Positions 36,701 to 45,534 of a DNA stretch of 64,000 bases are shown here, in pieces. Origin of the DNA: an uncultured Fluviicola sp. (GTDB lineage: Bacteria > Bacteroidota > Bacteroidia > Flavobacteriales_D > Crocinitomicaceae); the NCBI GenBank assembly GCA_913009205.1, contig CAJVYC010000009.1, positions 1 to 64,000 on the forward strand. Reading direction: 5' to 3'. The notes under the pieces were generated by a model. The model did not search any database. It worked only from the letters and a program-made list of their open reading frames with translations, and had not been told where the DNA came from. The position numbers and the translations under genes are program-made. Numbering within the stretch: position 1 is the stretch's first letter; each line of letters starts with the position of its first letter.

Positions 36701-39370
36701 CTATCTCAATATATTAATATGTCCAGTAGTGAAATGATCTGGATTTAGAGGCTCACACGTTCTGTATTGAATGGTGTAACCATACGTTCCATCTTGAACC
36801 AATTGTCCCTTGTAGGTCCCGTCCCATACCTGATCAACGTCATACGTTTCGAAGAGAACCTGTCCCCAGCGGTTGTAGACTTTTAAGTGCCATTCATAGA
36901 TATAGAAATCGGTGATCGCATTAAACGTATTGTTGAATTCGTCTCCGTCTGGTGTAAATGCATTTGGAATATAAAGTGTAAATGGCTCAATGTACAATTC
37001 GCTGTACGCAGTGTCTTTACAGCTCCATTCGTTTGTTACGATCTGCATTGGGTAGTGCGTTCCATCGAACAAATACTGGTGTGTGGGGTTTGCCTCCGTT
37101 CCATTTGAGAAAATTGTTGAGTCATCGTACCAGTAAAAAAAACGATCACCACCTACCGATTGGTCAATGAATTCAACAACTGAATTGCAGATGTCTGTAT
37201 AATCTGGTGTTACTGCAAACCCAGCTTCTGGGTTTGGATTAACATTAACAATATCGGACTCCATTAGCGTCAATGTGTCAATGCATCCTTCAGTAGTATA
37301 AATCGTCAAAGTCACAGGGTAGTTCCCAACAAAATTGTAAACGTGAGATGGGTTTTGGTCTGTGGAAAAACCGCCATCTCCGAAATCCCAGTCGTAAAAA
37401 ATAGGTGTTTCAGACCAACTTAGATCATTGAATTGCGCATTAAATGGAACGCATTGCAATCCTGGCTCTATTACAAAATTAATCGTCGGAGGACTGAATA
37501 AATAGATTTCTTGAGTCTTGCTTTCAGTGCAGTTTTCAAAGGTTCCTGTCAAAGTAATAGGAATTGTTCCTGGCACGTTAAATACGACATCAAACACATC
37601 GATATCAGTTGAACTTGTTAGAGAAGCGTTCGGTCCAAAGTTCCAAGTATAAAGAGATCCAGCAGGTCCACTTACAGTACCATCAAAGTCAAAGCTGTTG
37701 TCCGTAATGCACATTGATGCAGCTGAAGTAAAGTCAATAACAAGAAGTTCATTGAGCGTAATTGTTTTTTGAATCACATCAATACACGACGGAGATGACC
37801 AAGCTGATAATGTTACAGTATACGTTCCTGGTCCAGGGAAAACATAGGAAGGATCGAAATCACTGGATGCTCCTACGCCATCTCCAAAGTCCCATGTGTA
37901 ATTGGTTGCATTTGTGGAGCTATTGTCAAAATAAATATCAAGACCTTGGCATTCAATATTCGGTAGGATGATCATTCCAGCTTCGGGGCCAGGCATTACG
38001 AAAACTTCACCTGTCCACGATGCGTTGCAAAGCGAAACGACTCCTGTAATTGTAACAGATTGCAATCCAGATGTCGAAAATGAAACATCATTAATAACGG
38101 CTCCTGTTGCGGTTGGCTGATCTGCATTCGGTCCAAAATCCCATTCATAGGTTATTCCTGCGGGGCCGACGGCAGTGAAATCAAATTGATTATCAAGTAG
38201 ACAAAGCGAATCTTGAGAGAGCCATGTTATTTCTAATTCATTGTTTACCGAAATATTCATGTATGCAGTATCGGTACAAGGCCATCCTGGATTTACAACG
38301 AGCATTGCAGTGTAAGATCCTGGTGCAGGGTATGTGAAAGACGGTTCGAATACTGTGCTAACATCAGTTGCTGATCCGACAACTCCAAAGTCCCAAGCGT
38401 AATTCGTTCCTCCATACGAGTTGTTTTCAAAATCGATTGTTAATCCTTGGCAATAAGAAACGAATGAAGCCAATTCATCTTGTTCAGGCAGAAGGCTTTC
38501 CAATTGGAGGTTACAATTGAATACTCTAAAAAGGAAATCTCTTGTCGTTTGATTGATTACAACTCCGTTTCTAATCTCTTGAACTTGAATTCCTACTACA
38601 AAAAGCCCTAATAAGCTCGGTGAAGCAGTTAATTGTCCGGTAGTTGGATTGATACTAATCGAAGCTCCAGGACCTAATGGATTGACAGCGTTAAAACCTC
38701 CGGCCCAATTCACTGGGTTGTAAGGTGGCGGTGGCGCTTGATTCGGTGCAGGATTAAAAGATGATGCTCCAGCAAACGGAGTCACAAGAGAATACACCAG
38801 TTGATCTCCATCAGGATCTGTTGCACTATGATCGAAATTCAAATCTTCGTTATTGCAAAGTAACAGTGGCGGGTAGTTGGTGAATCTCGGACTGTTATTT
38901 TCCCATTCACCCGTGTCAAAACCAGGAACGTGACATGTTAGTGTAATTCCTGTGTCATCAGGGTTTATTAAGTTCGTTACGTTTGGTCCACGACAACAGC
39001 GTTGATAAGATACATCATAACCACCAACTGCTGGCGGAAGGTTTACGACAACGACGTACTCGGCATGTTCAGTACAAATATTCGTCGGTGGCGTAACACA
39101 AGGATTGTTAAAAACAACAGGAAGCGTTATACTTCCAGGGAAAGGTACAGCAACATTCTGAACCATAGTTCCATTGTTATAAACAGTTAGGTAAAGTGGG
39201 TTGTCGTATTGTGCTCCAGTTGAAAGGCAATCACGGTAGAGGCTAATATGAAATTCATAATTGTTTCCACCCAAATAATTGTAATAGATATCGCCTCCAA
39301 CAATATGCGAAGCTTGCACATTTGAAGAAAATGATAACATTAATAAAATGAATAGGTATTTAAATTTCAT
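36701..39370 (-). CDS. large PKD-repeat protein with gliding-motility C-terminal domain (T9SS type B)
   Basis: 889 residues. Signal peptide about 1-20. The N-terminal part starts SHIVGGDIYYNYLGGNNYEF, a conserved opening of Bacteroidota adhesin-like proteins, with a cadherin-like NFDHSATDPDGDQLVYSL at about 180. Several PKD domains follow, recognisable by W-D-F-G (AWDFG, EWDFG, TWDFG, TWNFG, DWDFG) and FxxPGxYxVxL. The C-terminal 85 residues are the type B sorting domain: LYIPNAFTPDGDEFNNTF, VYNRWGQVLFET and WDGTYKG. It should be secreted by T9SS and stay at the surface. Adhesion is inferred. Confidence 0.93.
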   Translation of the reverse strand: MKFKYLFILLMLSFSSNVQASHIVGGDIYYNYLGGNNYEFHISLYRDCLSTGAQYDNPLYLTVYNNGTMVQNVAVPFPGSITLPVVFNNPCVTPPTNICTEHAEYVVVVNLPPAVGGYDVSYQRCCRGPNVTNLINPDDTGITLTCHVPGFDTGEWENNSPRFTNYPPLLLCNNEDLNFDHSATDPDGDQLVYSLVTPFAGASSFNPAPNQAPPPPYNPVNWAGGFNAVNPLGPGASISINPTTGQLTASPSLLGLFVVGIQVQEIRNGVVINQTTRDFLFRVFNCNLQLESLLPEQDELASFVSYCQGLTIDFENNSYGGTNYAWDFGVVGSATDVSTVFEPSFTYPAPGSYTAMLVVNPGWPCTDTAYMNISVNNELEITWLSQDSLCLLDNQFDFTAVGPAGITYEWDFGPNADQPTATGAVINDVSFSTSGLQSVTITGVVSLCNASWTGEVFVMPGPEAGMIILPNIECQGLDIYFDNSSTNATNYTWDFGDGVGASSDFDPSYVFPGPGTYTVTLSAWSSPSCIDVIQKTITLNELLVIDFTSAASMCITDNSFDFDGTVSGPAGSLYTWNFGPNASLTSSTDIDVFDVVFNVPGTIPITLTGTFENCTESKTQEIYLFSPPTINFVIEPGLQCVPFNAQFNDLSWSETPIFYDWDFGDGGFSTDQNPSHVYNFVGNYPVTLTIYTTEGCIDTLTLMESDIVNVNPNPEAGFAVTPDYTDICNSVVEFIDQSVGGDRFFYWYDDSTIFSNGTEANPTHQYLFDGTHYPMQIVTNEWSCKDTAYSELYIEPFTLYIPNAFTPDGDEFNNTFNAITDFYIYEWHLKVYNRWGQVLFETYDVDQVWDGTYKGQLVQDGTYGYTIQYRTCEPLNPDHFTTGHINILR

Positions 39371-39466
39371 TGTAGTTCTTAAATCCGTAGTCTTTAGACG
39401 TAAAAATAGGGCAAATGTTATACCAAAAAGATAATAAATCGTCCTATTCTTGGAAACGTATGAAAC

Positions 39467-40264
39467 TCAAAAGAGTTGCTCGTTGAAGTTTATTGGATTT
39501 TTCACGTAGTTGAAGTCACCATTTTCACAAATTAACTGCCCGTCAACTCTACGATTCACTGATTTTTCTGTTCCGAAAATAATTTGAAGTAAATTGTATT
39601 TTTCTACCATTGATGGGTAGTAAATATTTTTATTTAATTCCAAAGGGAACACTAAATTGTAGCATTTTCCAAAGTCATTTTTGATTAAAATAGAATTTAT
39701 TGCATGATAAACATCCTCACTATGAATCAAATTGACTGTTGCTTTTCCATCATTTGAAATCGATTTTCCTTGCATTGATTTTATTGGATGGCGACTTGGT
39801 CCAATTAACCCTCCCAATCTTAAAATTGTGAGTCGGTTTTCAAGGTGTTTTTGAAGTTTTAGTTCAGCATTCCGAACAACGGAATTTTCGTCATCTTCGA
39901 ACGAATATGCTTCTGTAAAAACACCTTCTTTCGAAGGGTAAACTCCAATTGAGCTTGTGAAAATGACATTGGTTGTTATTGGGAATTGTTGTACGCAATT
40001 ACCCAGAACAGTTGCGTAATAATTTGCATCTTCCACTTTGATAGGAGGGAGGGGTAAAATCAAAAGATCTGTGTGATCAACAATATCGGTTGAAATTTGC
40101 GATTTAGAGTCTAAATCAAGTTTAAATCCATTGATTGATGTTTTTGAAATTTTCTCTTTTTGTGATTTAGATCGGTAAGATCCGTAAGTGGAATGTCCCT
40201 GTTTAGAAAGGTATTCTCCAACTTGAACTCCAAGCCACCCGCAACCGATTATTGTTATTTTCAA
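39467..40264 (-). CDS. NAD(P)-dependent epimerase/reductase-like protein
   Basis: 265 residues with an N-terminal Rossmann motif IIGCGWLGVQVGEYL (glycines at 7-12) and a second strand ending GSYRS. LPLPPIK and TSSIGVYP follow, as in the YeeZ-like group of extended SDR proteins. The catalytic Tyr-x3-Lys is not obvious, which is common in this group. Substrate unknown. It stands alone. Confidence 0.82.
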   Translation of the reverse strand: MKITIIGCGWLGVQVGEYLSKQGHSTYGSYRSKSQKEKISKTSINGFKLDLDSKSQISTDIVDHTDLLILPLPPIKVEDANYYATVLGNCVQQFPITTNVIFTSSIGVYPSKEGVFTEAYSFEDDENSVVRNAELKLQKHLENRLTILRLGGLIGPSRHPIKSMQGKSISNDGKATVNLIHSEDVYHAINSILIKNDFGKCYNLVFPLELNKNIYYPSMVEKYNLLQIIFGTEKSVNRRVDGQLICENGDFNYVKNPINFNEQLF

Positions 40265-40606
40265 ATCTTGAATTTTGTTGCCGTAAAGGTACGATTTATT
40301 GGTTGTGACTTGGGTGAGTTTGGGTTCTTGTGTTTGTTTGAATTTTGCTTGGTATTTTTTTAGCTACAAGGGCACAAAGGAAAATCATAGTTGTGAGGCC
40401 ACAAGGATTTGCTGACCCAAGGGTCAGCCGGTGTCGAAAGATTATTTGATACCAATCAAATAGTGACTTTGTGGTTAAAGCTGAGATAACGCAAACAAGG
40501 CACGTTGAGATTCGCTAGTTCGAAGAATAATCAAATTTAACAATCAAAAAGTATCTAAAATCTAAAATTTGAATGAGATTCTAGAACGATTGCTTAACTT
40601 TACAGC
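40265..40606. other. gene-free stretch with two perfect hairpins
   Basis: No coding sequence was found. It contains GCTGACCCAAGGGTCAGC (40411-40428) and TATTTGATACCAATCAAATA (40443-40462), flanked by CACAAAG (40373-40379) and CTTTGTG (40467-40473) in inverted orientation. At its right end TTTG (40568-40571) and TAACTTTA (40595-40602) are a plausible promoter for ctaA, leaving only 4 bases to the ATG. Confidence 0.5.
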
Positions 40607-41626
40607 ATGATTTTTTCGAAGTGGTTTGTTCGTTTCAATTGGATAGCGGTAGTATTGATCTATATGATTTTTCTTGCTGGAAGTTTGGTGCGAATTACGG
40701 GAAGCGGAATGGGATGTCCGGATTGGCCGAAGTGTTTTGGAACTTGGATCCCGCCAACAGTTGAAAGTCAGCTCCCAGAAAATTACAAAGAAGTTTTTGG
40801 AGAAAGAAGAGCACAGAAACTCGAGAAGTTCTCAAAATTGCTCCAAACGATTGGGATGGATGAGACGGCTGAAAGGTTGTTGAATGATCCTGAATTGCGT
40901 CACGAAGAGAATTTTAACGCAAAAAAAACGTGGATTGAATATCTAAACCGCTTGGCAGGATTCTTGGCAGGGAATGTGATGCTGTTCATTTTCGCGTGGA
41001 TTGTTTTGAAATACAGAAAGCGAAAGCTCATACTTTTGGCACTTCTGAATCTCATTTTTATGGGCTTCCAAGGCTGGTTCGGCTCTATTGTTGTTGCTTC
41101 TAATTTAGTTCCGTGGACCATTACAGTTCACATGTTCTTTGGTCTTTTGATTGTCGTAATTCAGCTCTATGTAATTCGAATGGTTAGTCCATCGCAGCAA
41201 AAGAATTTACCGCAAATTAGATGGATGCAAATTCTAATTTGGTTGGTCTTCGCTATTACGTTTTATCAAATGTTTTTGGGAACTCAAGTCCGCGAGGCCA
41301 TTGATGAACTGGTTAAGTTGGGATACACCCGAGAAATGTGGATTGATGAATTGGGGATGCCCTTCTTTATTCATCGAAGCTTCTCATGGTTGGTCTTGGT
41401 TGTTCTTTTGGTTATTGCTTGGAAGAATGAGAAGACGTATAAGTATGCTTCAATTCGTTGGATTATAGTACTATTGACTGTCGAATTAATCAGTGGTGTT
41501 CTTTTGGCTTATGTTGATATGCCTGGAGTTGTTCAAACGGCACATCTAATTTTTGCGTCTGCAATCTTTGGGGTTTTGACAATGTTGCTATTCAGAAGTA
41601 AGAGTGCAACAGTTATTGCACAGTAA
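40607..41626 (+). CDS. ctaA: heme A synthase (COX15/CtaA)
   Basis: 339 residues, eight predicted membrane helices. The first helix ends with the signature LVRITGSGMGCPDWPKCFG, and the internal repeat carries HRSFSWLVLVVLL; the paired helices bear the His expected to hold heme. The extracytoplasmic loop (about 50-110) is longer than in short CtaA proteins, as in other Bacteroidota. The enzyme oxidises heme O to heme A for cytochrome oxidase. Cytochrome oxidase and ctaB genes are not in the window. The next gene is on the same strand, 21 bp away. Confidence 0.95.
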   Translation: MIFSKWFVRFNWIAVVLIYMIFLAGSLVRITGSGMGCPDWPKCFGTWIPPTVESQLPENYKEVFGERRAQKLEKFSKLLQTIGMDETAERLLNDPELRHEENFNAKKTWIEYLNRLAGFLAGNVMLFIFAWIVLKYRKRKLILLALLNLIFMGFQGWFGSIVVASNLVPWTITVHMFFGLLIVVIQLYVIRMVSPSQQKNLPQIRWMQILIWLVFAITFYQMFLGTQVREAIDELVKLGYTREMWIDELGMPFFIHRSFSWLVLVVLLVIAWKNEKTYKYASIRWIIVLLTVELISGVLLAYVDMPGVVQTAHLIFASAIFGVLTMLLFRSKSATVIAQ

Positions 41627-41647
41627 TCCGAATTTGGAATTTATACT

Positions 41648-42439
41648 ATGTACGCAATTGGTCTCGTAATCTCTTTAATCATTGGAATCGTTCTCGGTTT
41701 GGTCGGTGGTGGAGGATCAATTTTGACTGTTCCATTGGTCCATTTTTTCTTTGGCACGAGTATTTTCTTAGCAACAACGTATTCCCTTTTTGTGGTTGCC
41801 GTTGCGGCTTCAGTTGGAGTTTCGACTCGCATAAAAAAAAATCAAATTGATTTTCGTGGAGGTGTAATGTTTGTTATTCCGAGTATGATCACGGCATTTT
41901 TAATCCGTCGTTATGTAATGGCAATGTTCCCAATTACATTTTCATTGGGCGACTTTGATCTTTCCCGTGACTTTTTCATCACGATTTTATTAATCGTCGT
42001 AATGCTATTTACAGGTTTTCGAACGATGTTTTCAACTCGAAAAGCCTCACCGGGACAAACTACTGGGTACGTTGTGATTGCCTTCGGGATTTTAACTGGA
42101 GTTCTTAGTGGCTTCATCGGAGCTGGTGGTGGATTTATTATCGTTCCAATTCTTTTGCGGATGGGCTTGGATATGAAAAAGGCCGTTGGAACTTCAATGT
42201 TCATTATTTCGATTCAGTCCGCTGTTGCGCTGCTAGGAGATTTCCTGGGGGACAGCATCGAAGCTGAAGGAAGTATTGATTGGCAAATCCTTTTACTGAT
42301 TACTCTGATGACTGTTATAGGTACTCTTTTCGGAGGGTATTTACAGCGCTTCTTTTCTGGGAAAATGCTAAGAAATCTTTTTAGTATGCTGCTGGTAATT
42401 GTCGCCGTTGGGATGTCAATCCAGTTCTTTCTAAAATAA
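41648..42439 (+). CDS. TauE/SafE-family transporter
   Basis: 263 residues with about eight membrane helices in two repeated halves. Each half opens with the Gly-rich motif of the family: GLVGGGGSILTVPLV near residue 18-32 and GFIGAGGGFIIVPILLRMG near 155-173. The latter continues with KKAVGTSMFIISIQS, also typical. Family members export sulfite, organosulfonates or related anions. The actual substrate is unknown. Probably cotranscribed with ctaA. Confidence 0.92.
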   Translation: MYAIGLVISLIIGIVLGLVGGGGSILTVPLVHFFFGTSIFLATTYSLFVVAVAASVGVSTRIKKNQIDFRGGVMFVIPSMITAFLIRRYVMAMFPITFSLGDFDLSRDFFITILLIVVMLFTGFRTMFSTRKASPGQTTGYVVIAFGILTGVLSGFIGAGGGFIIVPILLRMGLDMKKAVGTSMFIISIQSAVALLGDFLGDSIEAEGSIDWQILLLITLMTVIGTLFGGYLQRFFSGKMLRNLFSMLLVIVAVGMSIQFFLK

Positions 42440-42453
42440 TTTCACATTGCTTA

Positions 42454-42483
42454 TTGATGTTTGACAGGCGAATGCTATATTTG
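42454..42483 (+). promoter_or_regulatory. tRNA promoter (TTG-N19-TATATTTG)
   Basis: TTG (42454-42456), exactly 19 bases, then TATATTTG (42476-42483). This is identical in layout to the initiator tRNA promoter at the left edge. The start of transcription should lie near 42490, about 33 nt before the tRNA. Confidence 0.8.
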
Positions 42484-42522
42484 CAGGCTCTGAGTGGTTT
42501 TGCTGATCAGATTTTTATAACC

Positions 42523-42596
42523 GGTCCTATAGCTCAGTTGGTTAGAGCATCTGACTCATAATCAGAGGGTCCCAGGTTCGAGCCCTGGTGGGACCA
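42523..42596 (+). tRNA. tRNA with CAT anticodon (elongator Met or Ile2)
   Basis: A complete 74-nt cloverleaf: acceptor GGTCCTA/TGGGACC, D-arm AGCTCAGTTGGTTAGAGC, anticodon stem TCTGA/TCAGA with loop CTCATAA, variable region GGGTC, T-arm CCAGGTTCGAGCCCTGG and discriminator A. CCA is not encoded. It lacks the initiator features, so it is either elongator tRNA-Met or the lysidine-modified tRNA-Ile2. Sequence alone does not separate the two here. Confidence 0.93.
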
Positions 42597-42601
42597 CAGA
42601 A

Positions 42602-42628
42602 GCCCTTATCGAAAGATGAGGGTTTTTT
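42602..42628 (+). terminator. tRNA terminator
   Basis: CCCTTATC and GATGAGGG pair (one mismatch) around a GAAA tetraloop and run into six T residues, directly behind the tRNA. Confidence 0.85.
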
Positions 42629-42832
42629 CGTTAAAAGCCACCATGTTAAATGGTTTCAGAGGTTTTTCGATTTTTCATGAACTCATTCATCTGATTATAA
42701 CTGACAATCTCCTCGCCGTTGGATACTAATTCCAAGTTTTTGTTCAATTTAGTTTTTTAAAATCGCAATCATGTATCACAGATGTATCAAACATTAAATT
42801 TTAGATTTAATATATTTATAAAAAAATTAATT

Positions 42833-43279
42833 ATGAAAAAACATCAATTTTTAATTGCGGCAGCAATTACAGGTATGACTTTGAGTTCATGTGGTAGCTC
42901 AGAAGAAGAAAAAGCAATGGATGCCATAGAGCAATTGAATAATATGGTCGATGACGCAGCTGACGATATGGAAGATACTATGGACGACATGGATGATGCT
43001 ATGGATGATACTATGGACGACATGGATGAGATCACGTCCACGTCTAGCAACGACAATAGTGAATGGTTGGATGAGTATGAAGAATTTATGTTAGAGTACA
43101 TTGATTTAACTAAAAAATCAATGGCAAATCCAGCTGATATGACAATCGCAATGGAAGCGATGGAGCTTGCTACTGAACTAGCTGAATGGCAATCAAAAGC
43201 AGAAGACATGGAATTAAATGCTTCTGATGGTGCTCGTCTTGCAGCAATTTCAGCAAAAATGATGTCAGCAATGCAATAA
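42833..43279 (+). CDS. acidic-repeat lipoprotein
   Basis: 148 residues from ATG 42833 (an upstream in-frame ATG at 42782 would precede the signal). The lipobox is LSSC with Cys20. Residues about 40-65 are a run of Asp/Met repeats (DDMEDTMDDMDDAMDD), encoded by a 23-bp direct repeat with 33-bp period (42974-42996 and 43007-43029). The C-terminal half is helical (EWLDEYEEFMLEYIDLTKKS) and resembles small helical envelope lipoproteins. The Asp-rich stretch could bind cations. A terminator follows. Confidence 0.82.
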   Translation: MKKHQFLIAAAITGMTLSSCGSSEEEKAMDAIEQLNNMVDDAADDMEDTMDDMDDAMDDTMDDMDEITSTSSNDNSEWLDEYEEFMLEYIDLTKKSMANPADMTIAMEAMELATELAEWQSKAEDMELNASDGARLAAISAKMMSAMQ

Positions 43280-43323
43280 ATACTTTAAATCACGATTGCG
43301 CTACATATCATGTAGTCAACTTG

Positions 43324-43356
43324 AAAAAACCTCTGCTTCTAAGTAGAGGTTTTTTT
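43324..43356 (+). terminator. terminator after the acidic lipoprotein
   Basis: AAAAAACCTCT and AGAGGTTTTTT pair around loop GCTTCTAAGT. The symmetrical A and T runs allow function in either direction. Confidence 0.85.
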
Positions 43357-43425
43357 ATCTTCTCATTTCTGCCTTTTAGAAAAAAATAGAATCTTGAAAA
43401 ATAATTGAATCACTAGAACAAAACT

Positions 43426-45366
43426 ATGAAAGCATCATTTAAAGAGAAGCTTAAGTACCGTTTTGAAAAATACTTAAATAAAGGCGGGTCATCCATATTC
43501 ATTAGTTTGTTTGTTGTTTTTATTGTCCTTTTCGTATTTATAATTTTAATGCGTGGGGTAATTCTGTGGATTTGGCCCGATTTGGGCTATACTGATAGCT
43601 TCTTAGATGATATTTGGTATACTTGGCTGCAGTTGACCGATCCGGGAAACATGAATCAAGACAACTTAGCTCCCACTTGGCTAAAAATCACAACGATAAT
43701 GTCAGGGGTTGTTGGTGTTATCATTCTCTCAATGCTCATCGCCTTTATTACAACTACACTTGAGAAAGTATTTTATAATTTCCGAAAAGGAAGAGGAAAA
43801 GTATTGGAAGAAGATTTTACCCTGATTTTAGGATGGAACGAAAGAGTCGTAGATATTATTCGTGAGTTAATGCTAGCGAATGAAAGTGAAAAAGATGCAG
43901 CTGTAGTCATTCTATCGAACGAGGATAAAGAAGAAATGGAGGACTTGATTACGAAAAGAATTCCAAATAGCTTGACAACGCGCATTATAACTACAACAGG
44001 GGACTTTGCGAATATCAACGAATTGAAGAGGATCAATATTGAGGGAGCAAGATCAATCATCCTTCTTGCCAATTGTTCAGAAAGTGCTAGCGAGGACGAT
44101 AAAATTTTCTCCGATGTTCAAAGCGTTAAAGCTATCATGGCAATTATTGCATGTCAAGGCGGAAAAAATGAACTCCCAATAATCGCTGAAATATTCAGTT
44201 CAGCCAAACGCGACTTAATCGGATACTTTGAAGATGAGAATATTATAGCTCTAGATTCTTGGGAAATCATGGGTAAATTGTTGGTTCAAACATCTCTTAC
44301 AAGTGGATTGGAAATGGTTTATAATGAAATCTTATCTTTTGATGGTTGCGAAATTTATTTTTACGAAGCGAATTGGGGAGAAATACCCTTTGGAGAATTG
44401 CCGTTTCGATTTAAAGATGGGATCCCGCTTGGGATTTATAATGAAAATGACGGCATGGTTTTGCGACCTGGAAAAGATTATATCCTCAAAGAAGAAGATC
44501 AAGTTCTTATTCTTGCCGAGGATGATTCAACCATACATCTGGAATCTTCTTCCATCCATAAATTGAATGAATTAAAATTAGTAAATAGTAAGCAAGAGCA
44601 AAAACAAAAAAACATCCTCATCCTCGGATGGCACAGCCTTGCAGAAATTTTCATTAACGAATCTACTGACTATTTGCGTGATGGTTCTAAGTTTGATATT
44701 CGAATAAAATCAGCAAGCGATCAGCTAAAAGCACGCGTTGAAGAACTTAAAGAATTGTACGAAGGATTTGAAATCACACTAGAAGATTCAGATCCATTTG
44801 ATCTTGAAAGCCTGAAAGCGGCCAACCCATTTAAATACGACAATGTCGTTATTCTTTCGCAAGATTCGAAAGAGCAACATCCGGATAAAATTGACTCTGA
44901 TACCTTGATCATTCTACTTCTTCTAAGGAAGATAAAATCCAAGCTACCAGAAGTTGATACAAAAATTATTACACAAGTTCTGAATTCAGAAAATCAAGAG
45001 ATTATTACTCAAACAGATGTAGATGACTTCATTATCAGTAATAAATTGATAACGATGATTTTGGCACAGCTGAGCGAACAGCCTCTAATTATGAAATTTT
45101 ATGAAGACATCTTTTCAGAAGATGGAAGCGAAATCTATGTGAAATCAATTGGCTTATACAGTGATAATTTCCCAATAAAAACAACATTCGGAGATCTCAT
45201 TGGACTAGCTGATCAGCGAAATGAAATTTGTCTTGGGATAAGAAAAGGAAGTGAAAGCAAAAATGCAGCTGTCAACTTTGGAGTGACGCTCAACCTAGAC
45301 AAAAGCCAAACAGTTACACTGAATGAAGATGATTTCTTGGTCGTATTAAGTGAAGATGAACTTTAA
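43426..45366 (+). CDS. CASTOR/POLLUX-like ion channel with RCK-type domains
   Basis: 646 residues. A basic N-terminus precedes a membrane helix (about 22-48), an extracytoplasmic loop with YTWLQLTDPGNMNQDN (about 65-85) and a second helix (about 90-112). A large soluble region follows, with two regulator-of-K+-conductance-like halves beginning FTLILGWNERVVDIIRELM (about 131) and ILILGWHSLAEIFI (about 400). The LGWNE motif and the 'GD..' region mark the CASTOR/POLLUX-related group known from plant nuclear cation channels and their bacterial relatives. It should assemble as a tetramer in the inner membrane. Ion and ligand are unknown. It opens a run of membrane-linked genes on the same strand. 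Confidence 0.88.
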   Translation: MKASFKEKLKYRFEKYLNKGGSSIFISLFVVFIVLFVFIILMRGVILWIWPDLGYTDSFLDDIWYTWLQLTDPGNMNQDNLAPTWLKITTIMSGVVGVIILSMLIAFITTTLEKVFYNFRKGRGKVLEEDFTLILGWNERVVDIIRELMLANESEKDAAVVILSNEDKEEMEDLITKRIPNSLTTRIITTTGDFANINELKRINIEGARSIILLANCSESASEDDKIFSDVQSVKAIMAIIACQGGKNELPIIAEIFSSAKRDLIGYFEDENIIALDSWEIMGKLLVQTSLTSGLEMVYNEILSFDGCEIYFYEANWGEIPFGELPFRFKDGIPLGIYNENDGMVLRPGKDYILKEEDQVLILAEDDSTIHLESSSIHKLNELKLVNSKQEQKQKNILILGWHSLAEIFINESTDYLRDGSKFDIRIKSASDQLKARVEELKELYEGFEITLEDSDPFDLESLKAANPFKYDNVVILSQDSKEQHPDKIDSDTLIILLLLRKIKSKLPEVDTKIITQVLNSENQEIITQTDVDDFIISNKLITMILAQLSEQPLIMKFYEDIFSEDGSEIYVKSIGLYSDNFPIKTTFGDLIGLADQRNEICLGIRKGSESKNAAVNFGVTLNLDKSQTVTLNEDDFLVVLSEDEL

Positions 45367-45534
45367 AAGAAACATACGATTGTAAGAGTGAGAAATTCTT
45401 GCTTGTTTCACCACCATTCTCTTGCTCTTGATTACCAAAGCATTGAATAAAATTTTATATATTTAAACACCTTAAAAAAATCCAAGACAAAAAAACTAGA
45501 CCAAAAAATAATCGACAAAATACTCTGCTAAATT

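Noticed and set aside
40411-40428. A Rho-independent terminator for the epimerase-like gene
   Set aside because: The palindrome lies upstream of that minus-strand gene, has no T-run, and the loop is only two bases.
42974-43029. A CRISPR-like repeat
   Set aside because: It has only two copies, lies inside a coding sequence, has a 10-bp spacer and no cas genes are nearby.
42844-43209. A Ser-rich minus-strand frame opposite the acidic lipoprotein
   Set aside because: It is the antisense shadow of the Asp/Met repeats; the plus-strand frame has a lipobox and a terminator.
43426-45366. A TrkA/Kef potassium channel or cation/proton antiporter
   Set aside because: It has only two membrane helices and lacks the canonical TVGYG filter; the LGWNE motif fits the CASTOR/POLLUX group better.
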